Shown here one piece after another: positions 1 to 6,585 of a stretch of DNA of 6,788 bases. Below the pieces are notes generated by a model, which was not told the DNA's origin, did not search any database, and saw nothing but the letters and a program-made list of their open reading frames with translations. A program made the translations under genes and the position numbers. Within the stretch, counting starts at the first letter, position 1. Every line of letters begins with the position of its first letter. Source of the DNA: Clostridium sp. CAG:590 (GTDB taxonomy: Bacteria; Bacillota; Clostridia; Lachnospirales; Lachnospiraceae); NCBI GenBank assembly GCA_000431135.1, contig HF987853.1:582-7369 (forward strand), read 5' to 3'.

Positions 1-389
1 AGATCCACTGCATTGGCAATTGCTGTATAATGTTTGATCAGACCACCCTGTGTTGCCTTATTATAATATGGTGTTACAACCAAAAGTGCGTCAGCTCCTA
101 CTTCCTGTGCTTCCTTCGATAACTTAATCGCTGTCTCTGTACAGTTCGAACCGGTTCCTGCAATAACCGGGATTCTCTTTGCCACATACTCTACACACTT
201 TGCAATCACTTCCATATGCTCTTCTTCTGTCATCGTAGAAGCTTCGCCTGTTGTTCCGCAGATAACGATCGCATCCGTCTTATTCTCTACATGATACTCT
301 ACTAATGATTTCAACTGATCGAAATCTACTGCTCCATCTTCCTTAAATGGTGTTACCAATGCTACTGCTGATCCTGTAAAAATTGACAT
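1..389 (-). CDS. dapA: 4-hydroxy-tetrahydrodipicolinate synthase, N-terminal part (DapA)
   Basis: This cytosolic enzyme condenses pyruvate with aspartate semialdehyde, the first committed step of the diaminopimelate/lysine pathway; it supplies lysine and peptidoglycan precursors. The window holds the first 129 codons; the rest lies beyond base 1. The protein opens MSIFTGSAVALVTPF. It carries the pyruvate-binding loop CGTTGE (residues 44-49), then AGTGSN (77-82), then TPYYN (106-110), whose tyrosines match the DHDPS active-site tyrosine region. The Schiff-base lysine, near residue 161 in the E. coli enzyme, falls outside. The start at 389 is supported by AAAGGAG eight bases upstream. The gene has its own promoter and a lysine riboswitch, and a terminator separates it from the CobO-like gene upstream, so it probably begins a lysine/DAP transcription unit. 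Related aldolases (N-acetylneuraminate lyase, KDG aldolase) share this fold, but the riboswitch decides for DapA. Confidence 0.97.
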   Translation of the reverse strand, partial: MSIFTGSAVALVTPFKEDGAVDFDQLKSLVEYHVENKTDAIVICGTTGEASTMTEEEHMEVIAKCVEYVAKRIPVIAGTGSNCTETAIKLSKEAQEVGADALLVVTPYYNKATQGGLIKHYTAIANAVD

Positions 390-431
390 ACTCTCTTCTC
401 CTTTTCTTACATATAAATTATATTATAATGT

Positions 432-466
432 AAACAAACGCTCCGCCAGCAGTGCCAACGAAGCGT
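432..466 (-). terminator. Riboswitch-controlled intrinsic terminator upstream of dapA
   Basis: On the minus strand an 8-bp stem (ACGCTTCG at 466-459 with CGGAGCGT at 445-438, one G-U pair) is followed by a U-rich run (TTTGTTTA, bases 438-431). A small inner GGC/GCT helix can form in the loop. It lies between the lysine aptamer and the dapA ribosome binding site, where the off state of a transcriptional riboswitch must sit. The bases UGGCACU (457-451), in the apical part, can instead pair with AGUGCUA (490-484), which overlaps the 3' strand of aptamer helix P1. Terminator and antiterminator are therefore expected to exclude each other. Confidence 0.85.
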
Positions 467-481
467 ATTCCTTCTTCTTTC

Positions 482-668
482 CGTAGCACTCCACCTGATT
501 CCTGCTTATCTGAAATCCTCTATCGGTGACAGACATACAGCTCTTAACTGCACATCCAGATAAATGACCGATAAGGTGATCATCCTCTTCGGCATGAGCC
601 CCTTTCACAATTCTTCATCCATCCTTATCTGTCCAAACTGTTACTCTTGACACATGCGCCTCTACACA
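482..668 (-). promoter_or_regulatory. Lysine riboswitch aptamer (L box)
   Basis: This RNA element binds lysine and controls dapA just downstream. On the minus strand the family's conserved core appears in order: AGAGGCGCA (663-655), AAGAGTAA (648-641), TGAAAGGGG (607-599), GCCGAAG (593-587), CTGGATGTGCAG opening P4, then CTGTC, then GGAGTGCTAC at the 3' end. P1 forms from UGUAG (666-662) and CUACG (486-482). Loop 2 GATAAGG (629-623) is exactly complementary to loop 3 CCTTATC (576-570), the 7-bp kissing contact typical of the class. P4 (ATGTGCAG/CTGTATGT) and P5 (CACC/GGTG plus GATTTC/GGAATC) also fold. Lysine should stabilise P1 and allow the downstream terminator to form, shutting off dapA. 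A 61-codon open frame at 423-608 lies across this RNA and is not a gene. The outer boundaries are approximate. Confidence 0.95.
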
Positions 669-700
669 TCGACGTTACATTTTATCACATTATTGATGTA

Positions 701-729
701 ATGATATCACTATATAAATTGACTGTCAA
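701..729 (-). promoter_or_regulatory. Promoter of the dapA leader (sigma-A type)
   Basis: On the minus strand a perfect -35 box TTGACA (729-724) is separated by 17 bases from the -10 box TATCAT (706-701). Initiation near base 694 would give a leader whose first structured element is the lysine aptamer, about 25 bases in. A 6-bp inverted repeat (GAACTC/GAGTTC, 749-766) lies just upstream of the -35 box; I do not assign it a role. Confidence 0.88.
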
Positions 730-804
730 CACCCTATCACACATGCCGGAACTCCCGTCAGAGTTCATTTCCGCAAAAAGCAAAATCATCCAATCAACTC
801 ACAC

Positions 805-852
805 AAAAAAGGATCATTGCAAGTATCCTGATACAATACAACAATCCTTTTT
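805..852 (-). terminator. Intrinsic terminator after the CobO-like gene
   Basis: On the minus strand AAAAAGGAT (852-844) pairs with ATCCTTTTT (814-806), ending in six U residues (810-805). The 29-base loop can hold an inner GTAT/ATAC hairpin. It starts 17 bases after the stop codon at 869, so it ends the CobO-like transcript and insulates the dapA promoter downstream. Confidence 0.8.
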
Positions 853-868
853 CTTCTCTTATATTCGT

Positions 869-1336
869 CTAATTCGCCTCAATATGTGACAACATCGAAG
901 CCTTTCTCTTAATTGCATCAGGACAACAACGTCCTGTTAATATCACTTTCACGTCACTGTCGATCGACAGTAATTCCTCAAAATCTTCCGTACAAAAGAT
1001 ATTGTAATCCATCAACCCTAACACTTCATCCAAAATCACTACATCGGCACTTCCGGTATCGATAACCTTCTTTGCGTAGTGAAAGCTGTTCTTTGCTTTC
1101 GCACGTTGCTCTTCCCGTTCTTCAAAAGTCAGTTGTCCGTACGGTTTCTCACTGTTCTCAAATGTAAAGAACCGAATCTCATCAAACTGGCTTAAGATGC
1201 TGTAATCCGCATCGCTTCCTTTTAAAAACTGCACAATCGTCACGGTCTGTCCCGCTCCCGCTGCCTTCACTGCAAATCCCATGGCTGCTGCTGTCTTACC
1301 ATAACCGGCACCGTAAATAATATGTACATTTTTCAT
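869..1336 (-). CDS. Short, divergent CobO/BtuR-type ATP:corrinoid adenosyltransferase-like P-loop protein
   Basis: The closest family I recognise is CobA/CobO/BtuR, which transfers the adenosyl group of ATP to cob(I)alamin or a cobyrinic acid derivative in the cytosol. Seen in the 155-residue protein: strand HIIYG, then P-loop GAGYGKT (9-15); AAGAGQTVTIVQFLKGS (25-41), like the family's second strand and QF/K segment; the acidic Walker-B-like VVILDEVLG (99-107); and VILTGR (131-136), the family's late strand. Two oddities: the usual GNGKGKT is GAGYGKT, and the C-terminus ends about 19 residues after LTGR without the usual ADLVTEM and KGI-type tail, leaving it shorter than the roughly 170-200 residue norm. 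I place the start at 1336, not the in-frame ATG at 1351, because AGGTGG (1348-1343) is an ideal ribosome binding site six bases before 1336 and would otherwise be coding. It has its own promoter and terminator. Family membership is fairly sure; enzymatic activity is not. Confidence 0.8.
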   Translation of the reverse strand: MKNVHIIYGAGYGKTAAAMGFAVKAAGAGQTVTIVQFLKGSDADYSILSQFDEIRFFTFENSEKPYGQLTFEEREEQRAKAKNSFHYAKKVIDTGSADVVILDEVLGLMDYNIFCTEDFEELLSIDSDVKVILTGRCCPDAIKRKASMLSHIEAN

Positions 1337-1377
1337 ATCTTTCCACCTCATAATATATGTTACTGCATCAATACGAT

Positions 1378-1395
1378 GGCTTTCTAAGGCTTTCT
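1378..1395. repeat. Tandem 8-mer direct repeat in the CobO-like gene's leader
   Basis: GGCTTTCT occurs at 1378-1385 and again at 1388-1395, separated by AA, giving a 10-base period, one helical turn. On the transcribed strand it reads AGAAAGCC twice. Either copy could pair its GAAAG with CUUUC in the leader segment GGCAUCUUUC just upstream in the RNA. It lies between the predicted transcription start and the start codon. A function is not shown. Confidence 0.6.
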
Positions 1396-1436
1396 TCCTC
1401 TATGTACTATATGAAAGATGCCCCGGAAATACGATT

Positions 1437-1465
1437 ATCCTAGCATATTCTTTCACAAAAAGCAA
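1437..1465 (-). promoter_or_regulatory. Promoter of the CobO-like gene (extended -10)
   Basis: On the minus strand a -35 box TTGCTT (1465-1460) and a -10 box TAGGAT (1442-1437) are 17 bases apart, and the -10 box is preceded by TGC, an extended -10 element. Initiation near 1430 would leave a leader of about 95 bases. The -35 box begins only 16 bases after the stop of the SSB-like gene, and I see no terminator between them, so read-through from the SSB-like gene may also contribute. Confidence 0.6.
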
Positions 1466-1480
1466 TCTTTTCAAATGAAA

Positions 1481-2107
1481 TTATTCTAAGCACTCCATTT
1501 TACTAACGGAAACTTCATATGCAATACGATTGATCACCTCGTCATTTTCCAACTTTTTCTGATATTCCCTGCTCTGGATTCGTCCCCAGACTGCTACATG
1601 TTCGCCAACTTCAAGCTTACCTGCGAATCTGGCATTTCTCCCCCAGCAGATACAGGGAATATAATCAGACTTACCGTATGCACGATTCACGGCCAATAAA
1701 ACATCTGCAATCTCTCTTCCAAGCGGTGTCATACGGTAGATTGGTGGTTTACAAATATATCCATCTAAATAAATCTGGTTTGGATGCTGCATTTCCTCCC
1801 CATCTTCTAAGACATTTAATTCTCTGACAAACAGAGACAAGATTAACCGGTTCTTTGTCTCTTCATGCTTGTTATATGAACGAAACTGTCCCTTTGCCTC
1901 AATATGTTCTCCAATGTGTGACCGGTTCACATCAATCAGACGGTCTGAAACCATCAGCGGAATCACATCCGTTGCATCGCTTAACCGATTCACTAGAAGA
2001 TCTACCATATAAAATCCTTCACCAAATATTTCATGGCTAAAGGAAAACTCGGAAATGATCTCTCCTGCTACTACTGCCTGATTGTTACTTAATGCTTTTT
2101 CTGTCAT
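1481..2107 (-). CDS. Single-strand DNA-binding (SSB-like) protein with two OB folds
   Basis: The predicted product is a cytosolic single-stranded DNA-binding protein of 208 residues. Two OB-fold units follow each other. The first, about residues 10-100 (AVVAGEI to FVRELNVL), is divergent; the second, about 111-205, is clearly SSB-like, with YLDGYICKPPIYRMTPLGR, then IADVLLAVNR, then YIPCICWGRNAR and VAVWGRIQSREY. In bacterial SSB these segments line the DNA-binding face. There is no acidic DDIPF-type tail for recruiting partner proteins; the chain ends SKMECLE. Standard SSB has one OB fold and acts as a tetramer, so two folds per chain may assemble differently (inference). The start at 2107 is chosen because AAGGAG stands seven bases before it; an in-frame ATG at 2167 would add 20 residues unlike the family and would run through that site. 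It could instead be a primosomal PriB-like or accessory SSB rather than the housekeeping one. Confidence 0.82.
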   Translation of the reverse strand: MTEKALSNNQAVVAGEIISEFSFSHEIFGEGFYMVDLLVNRLSDATDVIPLMVSDRLIDVNRSHIGEHIEAKGQFRSYNKHEETKNRLILSLFVRELNVLEDGEEMQHPNQIYLDGYICKPPIYRMTPLGREIADVLLAVNRAYGKSDYIPCICWGRNARFAGKLEVGEHVAVWGRIQSREYQKKLENDEVINRIAYEVSVSKMECLE

Positions 2108-2131
2108 GTTTTTTCTCCTTCCATGTACCTC

Positions 2132-2160
2132 ATAATTCTTGTTCGCATAATAAATGCCAA
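2132..2160 (-). promoter_or_regulatory. Possible promoter of the SSB-like gene
   Basis: On the minus strand TTGGCA (2160-2155) stands 17 bases from AATTAT (2137-2132), five and four matches to the two consensus boxes. Initiation would fall about 20-25 bases before the start codon at 2107. The gap is very A+T-rich, so chance matches are likely, and other weak pairs can be drawn. Confidence 0.35.
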
Positions 2161-2201
2161 ATACCACATATTGTGTTGAATCGTTTAAAAAACATTTATC
2201 A

Positions 2202-2220
2202 TGTACTATATATTAGTACA
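2202..2220. repeat. Perfect 7-bp inverted repeat (palindrome) between the methyltransferase and SSB-like genes
   Basis: TGTACTA (2202-2208) and TAGTACA (2214-2220) are exact inverted copies around a 5-base TATAT spacer. It lies 43 bases after the methyltransferase stop and 95 bases before the SSB-like start. As RNA it would make a weak A-U-rich hairpin, with a run of six U about nine bases further on, so a poor terminator for the methyltransferase gene is possible. As DNA it has the size of a dimeric repressor site. The 11-mer ATGTACTATAT that includes its left arm recurs at 1402-1412 in the CobO-like leader. Confidence 0.5.
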
Positions 2221-2262
2221 GAAAGTCGATTTATAGAACGGGGATTTTTCTTCTAAAAAGGA

Positions 2263-3063
2263 CTAGTTTTGTCGGGATTTCGTATTTCTTTGTCGCATTG
2301 CCTCATACATCAGTACCGTTGCCGCAGTTGCGGCATTTAACGACTCTACTTTTCCCATCATTGGAATACGAATTTTATATTTCGTCACCTGGGAGAGCGC
2401 ATCGCTTAATCCATTGCCCTCATTTCCAATGCAGAAAATTGTCGGTTTCTGATAATCAAAGTCGTAAAAACTTGTTCCCTGTAAATGTGCACTATATGTG
2501 CCTGCATTCGCACCATTCATGTTCTCGATCCATTCCGTCAGATTTTCGACATAACAAAATGGTACACGAAAGATAGATCCCATCGTTGCACGTACGACTT
2601 TCGGATTAAATATATCCACCGTGTCATCACTCATTACTACCCCTGTCACCCCCGCTCCTTCCGCAGTTCGGATGACCGTCCCTAAATTACCCGGATCCTG
2701 TAGATTTTCCAGTGCAATGATCAGTGGTGCCTGTTCCTGTTTTCCGGCACACACCTCGTCCATTGTATATACCGGTTGTTTCACCACACTGATCACTCCC
2801 TGCGGTGTCCTTGTATCCGTCATGCTTTCCATTACATGTGGTGCAACCAGTTCCACCTTTTCTAACAGATAATCCGGTATCCTGCTCTTATTATGCGTCA
2901 GAAAATCCTGTGTCATATACACTTCCCTGCAGACCGCCTCCGGAATCTCCAAAAACATACGAATCCCCTCTACAATAAATACTCCTTCTTTTCTACGTTC
3001 TTTTGCCGACTTTTTGTATTTAATTATTCTCTTGATCCTATCATTTGATGTGCTTGTAATCAT
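2263..3063 (-). CDS. TrmH/SpoU-family RNA 2'-O-ribose methyltransferase
   Basis: This 266-residue cytosolic enzyme is predicted to transfer a methyl group from S-adenosylmethionine to a ribose 2'-OH in rRNA or tRNA. An L30e-like substrate-binding domain (about 1-95) begins ITSTSNDRIKRI and contains EGVFIVEGIRM. The knotted SPOUT domain follows, with its three family motifs: motif 1 ENLQDPGNLGTVIRTA (119-134; N126 and R132 are the expected key residues), motif 2 CIGNEGNGLS (211-220) and motif 3 IRIPMMGKVESLNAATA (231-247). The length fits the RlmB/TrmH group, and the target nucleotide cannot be told from sequence. The start at 3063 is forced, since an in-frame stop lies three codons upstream; the nearest strong ribosome binding site, GGGAGG (3084-3079), is 15 bases away, an unusually long spacing. 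The gene follows dnaE by 42 bases with no terminator between, so co-transcription is likely. Confidence 0.93.
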   Translation of the reverse strand: MITSTSNDRIKRIIKYKKSAKERRKEGVFIVEGIRMFLEIPEAVCREVYMTQDFLTHNKSRIPDYLLEKVELVAPHVMESMTDTRTPQGVISVVKQPVYTMDEVCAGKQEQAPLIIALENLQDPGNLGTVIRTAEGAGVTGVVMSDDTVDIFNPKVVRATMGSIFRVPFCYVENLTEWIENMNGANAGTYSAHLQGTSFYDFDYQKPTIFCIGNEGNGLSDALSQVTKYKIRIPMMGKVESLNAATAATVLMYEAMRQRNTKSRQN

Positions 3064-3105
3064 GATCTGTCACTCTTTCCTCCCGTGATGATCTCCATGT
3101 ATTGC

Positions 3106-6100
3106 CTATCGTCCCGGATTCCACTTTTCCTGACGGCACAATACTTTTCCTTCTCCTAACAGTTGTTTCAACTCACCAATTGCTTCTTCGCCCGCCTTCA
3201 AATAGAATTGTCTGCCAAGATCTTTGCTCTGGTGCTCTTCCTTCAGACAGACCGTTACCGGACTGCTTCCCGGATATTTATCAATGATATCATAGATCGC
3301 ATTTTCCTGCTGTGTATATGCCTCTTTATTCAGGCACTGCACATATACATGTTTCGGAATCTCATCAAAGGATACCGCACGTTCTAACAAAAGTTTTCCC
3401 TCATCCTCACTGATGGATGCCCTTCCATATACCAGAATCTTGGAATCAGGCTCTAATATACTGCGATACTGCTCATACTTCTTTGGAAATACAACTACTT
3501 CAAGAGAACCCAGCAGATCTTCCAATGTAATAAATGCCATATTCTGATTACTCTTTGTCATCTTTACGGTCTTTGCTGCAATCATGCCGCCAATCGTATA
3601 ATATATCTGGTCCTTGGCAACCGTTTCACCTGTCTCTGCATCCGCTATAAAATCATGTGTGGTTGCATTGATATTCGTATCCATCAGATTCTGATAATCC
3701 TCTAATGGATGCCCGCTGACATAGATACCCAGCACTTCCTTTTCAAAGCTTAATTTCTCTTCCTTTTCATATTCCGCAACATCCGGATATCTGATATCAA
3801 ATGCCTTCTTCTCTTCTTCTCCAAGCAGATCCATCAAGGACATCTGCCCGGTCATGGCACTTTTTTTCTCCTGATTTACCTGATCGATCAACTGTACATA
3901 GATCATCATCATCTGCCGGCGATTTGCCGGAAAGCTATCCAATGCACCGGATTTTATAAAACTTTCAATGGTACGTTTGTTCACTTCTTTGTTCGATAAA
4001 CGGCTGATAAAGTCCTTCAGATCGCGATATCTGCCATGTGCTTCCCGTTCCGCCACGATCGCATCAATTACCGGTCTGCCCACACTCTTTAATGCCGACA
4101 ATCCGTATCGTATTGCATTTCCGGATACGGAAAACTGACTGTATCCCTCATTGATATCCGGTGGAAGGATCGGAATGTCCAATTTTCTGCAATGCGCAAT
4201 ATACTCCGATACCTTATCCGTACGATCCAATACCGACGTGATCAATGCTGCCATAAATTCTGCGGGATAATGACATTTCAGGTAAGCCGTTTGATATGCT
4301 ACTACCGCATAAGCTGCCGCATGGGACTTGTTAAAAGCATATTTTGCAAAATCGATCATTTCGTCAAAGATTTTATTCGCTGTCTTCTCATCAATACCAC
4401 GATTGATACATCCCGGAACGTGTTCTTCCTCGTTACCATAAACGAAATTCTGGCGTTCCCGCTGCATTACGTCACCCTTTTTCTTTGACATTGCACGACG
4501 TACCAGATCACTTCGCCCAAGCGTGTACCCTGCAAGCTCCATAACAATCTGCATAACCTGTTCCTGATATACAATACAACCATAAGTCGGTGACAAGATC
4601 TTCTCCAACTGTGGACAATCATATGTGATCGTCTCCGGATGTTCTTTTCCCTTGATATATAATGGAATAAAATCCATCGGTCCCGGACGATACAGAGAGA
4701 TTCCCGCAATAATATCTTCAATATTACGAGGCTTTAACTCTTTCATGAAGCTCTTCATTCCATTACTTTCAAGCTGGAAAATGCCGTCCGTCTGACCGGT
4801 ACATAACAGATCATACACTTCCGGATCTTCCATATTCAAATGATCGATATCAATATCAATCCCTTTGCTCTGTTTGATATTACGAACTGCATCCTGAATC
4901 ACCGTAAGGGTACGCAGACCTAAAAAATCCATCTTCAGAAGTCCTAATTCCTCAATCGTTGTCATCGTAAACTGTGTTGTGATTGCATCTTCTGATCCTC
5001 TTGATAACGGAACAAATTCATCAATTGCTTTCTGACCGATCACGACACCTGCCGCATGCATAGAAGCATGTCTTGGAAGTCCTTCCAATCTCTGTGACAT
5101 ATCCAGCAGATAACGAACATCCTCTTCTTCATCATAGGCTTTCTTCAGATCAGAAGATATTGTCAATGCTTCTTTGATGGTTGGGTTATGCCCGTTCTGC
5201 CCCATTGGGATCATTTTTGCAATACGGTCTACTGCCGCATATGGCATATCCAACACACGACCGACATCCCGAATTACCATCCGGGCAGCCATCGTTCCAA
5301 AGGTCACGATCTGCACAACCTTTTCTTTTCCATATTTGCGAACGACATAATCGATTACTTCCTGTCGTCTCTCATAGCAAAAATCCACGTCAATATCCGG
5401 CATCGTGACACGTTCCGGATTAAGGAATCGCTCAAACAGAAGATTAAACCGGATTGGATCAATATTGGTAATCTCTAAACAGTAGCTGACAATGGAACCG
5501 GCTGCAGAACCACGTCCCGGACCAACTGCGATCCCATGATCTTTTGCATATTTGATGAAATCCCATACAATCAGGAAATAATCGACATATCCCATTGTTT
5601 CAATGGTGGACAACTCGTAGTCCAATCGTTCCTGTAACTGCGGAGTCACAGGATCATACCGCCGCTCCAGTCCTTCCTGACAGAGTGCTTTCAGATAGGA
5701 ATACGATGTAAATCCTTCCGGCACTTCATATTTCGGCACTTTTTGTTCACCGAATACAATCTCCACATTACACCGTTCGGCAATCTTTCCTGTATTTTCC
5801 AATGCCTGTTTTGCATAAGGAAATAAAGTCTCCATTTCTTCCGGAGACTTAAGATAATATTGTCCCCCCTCGTACCGCATACGATCTTCGTCTGCCACTT
5901 TTTTACCTGTCTGAATACATAGTAAAATATCGTGTGCTTCGGCATCTTCTTTCTTTACATAGTGAATATCATTGGTCGCTACCAACGGAATACCAGTCTC
6001 CTGTGACATACGAAGCAAGCCCTGATTAACCGTCTGCTGATCGTCAATTCCATGATCCTGCAACTCTAAAAAATAATTATTCCCGCCAAATATCTCTACG

Positions 6101-6585
6101 TGTTCGAGTGCTGCTTTTTTAGCTTCTTCATAAAAACCCTGACGCAGATAAGTTGCTACTTCACCTGCCAAACATGCTGAAAGTGCGATGATCCCCTCAT
6201 GAAATTCCTGTAACACTTCACGATCTACTCTCGGCTTGTAATAATAGCCTTCCGTAAATCCGCGTGAAACAATCTTCATCAGATTGTGATATCCGGTATC
6301 ATTTTCCGCCAATAATACCAGATGATAATATCGGTTCTCATTCTTTCCTGCTTCCTTATCAAACCGTGAACCGGGTGCCACATACACTTCGCATCCAATG
6401 ATCGGCTTAATTCCTTCCTTTTTTGCAGCTCTATAAAAATCAATCACGCCATACATAACCCCATGATCCGTGATCGCAATACTATCCATTCCCAATTCTT
6501 TTGCCTGATGTACCAGTTCCGGAATCTTGGATGCCCCATCTAACAGACTGTATTCTGTATGCACATGTAAATGTGTAAAACTCAT
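3106..6585 (-). CDS. dnaE: DNA polymerase III subunit alpha (DnaE)
   Basis: This is the 1159-residue replicative polymerase subunit of the C-family. In Firmicutes it normally works beside PolC, extending RNA primers and serving the lagging strand. Domains in order: PHP domain (about 1-280) with HLHVH (5-9), ITDHG (38-42), GCEVY (64-68) and NDIHY (205-209); the polymerase core with GPGRGSAAGS (355-364), the catalytic PDIDVDF (396-402; D399 and D401) and the third aspartate in KMDFLG (D553); fingers with LYRPGPM (631-637) and FNKSHAAAYA (751-760); a C-terminal helix-hairpin-helix region; a candidate beta-clamp motif QMSLMDL (914-920); and an OB fold (about 995-1060). Length matches E. coli DnaE (1160). 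The PHP metal ligands, degraded in E. coli, look intact. The start at 6585 follows AGGAG by nine bases, and its ATG overlaps the previous stop as ATGA, indicating translational coupling. In many clostridia pfkA follows dnaE; here an RNA methyltransferase does. Confidence 0.98.
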   Translation of the reverse strand: MSFTHLHVHTEYSLLDGASKIPELVHQAKELGMDSIAITDHGVMYGVIDFYRAAKKEGIKPIIGCEVYVAPGSRFDKEAGKNENRYYHLVLLAENDTGYHNLMKIVSRGFTEGYYYKPRVDREVLQEFHEGIIALSACLAGEVATYLRQGFYEEAKKAALEHVEIFGGNNYFLELQDHGIDDQQTVNQGLLRMSQETGIPLVATNDIHYVKKEDAEAHDILLCIQTGKKVADEDRMRYEGGQYYLKSPEEMETLFPYAKQALENTGKIAERCNVEIVFGEQKVPKYEVPEGFTSYSYLKALCQEGLERRYDPVTPQLQERLDYELSTIETMGYVDYFLIVWDFIKYAKDHGIAVGPGRGSAAGSIVSYCLEITNIDPIRFNLLFERFLNPERVTMPDIDVDFCYERRQEVIDYVVRKYGKEKVVQIVTFGTMAARMVIRDVGRVLDMPYAAVDRIAKMIPMGQNGHNPTIKEALTISSDLKKAYDEEEDVRYLLDMSQRLEGLPRHASMHAAGVVIGQKAIDEFVPLSRGSEDAITTQFTMTTIEELGLLKMDFLGLRTLTVIQDAVRNIKQSKGIDIDIDHLNMEDPEVYDLLCTGQTDGIFQLESNGMKSFMKELKPRNIEDIIAGISLYRPGPMDFIPLYIKGKEHPETITYDCPQLEKILSPTYGCIVYQEQVMQIVMELAGYTLGRSDLVRRAMSKKKGDVMQRERQNFVYGNEEEHVPGCINRGIDEKTANKIFDEMIDFAKYAFNKSHAAAYAVVAYQTAYLKCHYPAEFMAALITSVLDRTDKVSEYIAHCRKLDIPILPPDINEGYSQFSVSGNAIRYGLSALKSVGRPVIDAIVAEREAHGRYRDLKDFISRLSNKEVNKRTIESFIKSGALDSFPANRRQMMMIYVQLIDQVNQEKKSAMTGQMSLMDLLGEEEKKAFDIRYPDVAEYEKEEKLSFEKEVLGIYVSGHPLEDYQNLMDTNINATTHDFIADAETGETVAKDQIYYTIGGMIAAKTVKMTKSNQNMAFITLEDLLGSLEVVVFPKKYEQYRSILEPDSKILVYGRASISEDEGKLLLERAVSFDEIPKHVYVQCLNKEAYTQQENAIYDIIDKYPGSSPVTVCLKEEHQSKDLGRQFYLKAGEEAIGELKQLLGEGKVLCRQEKWNPGR

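Noticed and set aside
423..608. 61-codon open frame on the minus strand
   Set aside because: It lies inside the lysine riboswitch and terminator; the bases are explained by conserved RNA structure, and its start has no proper ribosome binding site of its own (the GAAAGGGG there is aptamer core).
749..766. GAACTC/GAGTTC inverted repeat upstream of the dapA -35 box
   Set aside because: Only 6 bp with a 6-base spacer; possible operator, but too short to claim, and dapA control is explained by the riboswitch.
647..889. 80-codon open frame on the plus strand
   Set aside because: It runs antisense across the dapA promoter and the terminator after the CobO-like gene, has no ribosome binding site, and its residues look like translated A+T-rich spacer.
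1337..1436. Cobalamin riboswitch ahead of the CobO-like gene
   Set aside because: The leader is only about 95 bases and lacks the conserved B12-box sequence and the multi-helix core, which need about 200 bases.
1352..1480. Frameshift or missing 3' coding sequence making the CobO-like gene a pseudogene
   Set aside because: No internal stop or frame break is seen, promoter and ribosome binding site lie upstream and a terminator follows closely, so the short C-terminus looks native.
2245..2259. TTTTT-loop-AAAAA hairpin just after the methyltransferase stop as a terminator
   Set aside because: The stem is purely A-U with no G-C pairs and no U tract after it, so it should not terminate transcription.
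1855..6000. Several plus- and minus-strand open frames of 60-100 codons opposite or out of frame with the SSB-like, methyltransferase and dnaE genes
   Set aside because: Each is a shadow of a strongly supported gene; the products are rich in Cys, His, Ser and Arg and show no domain.
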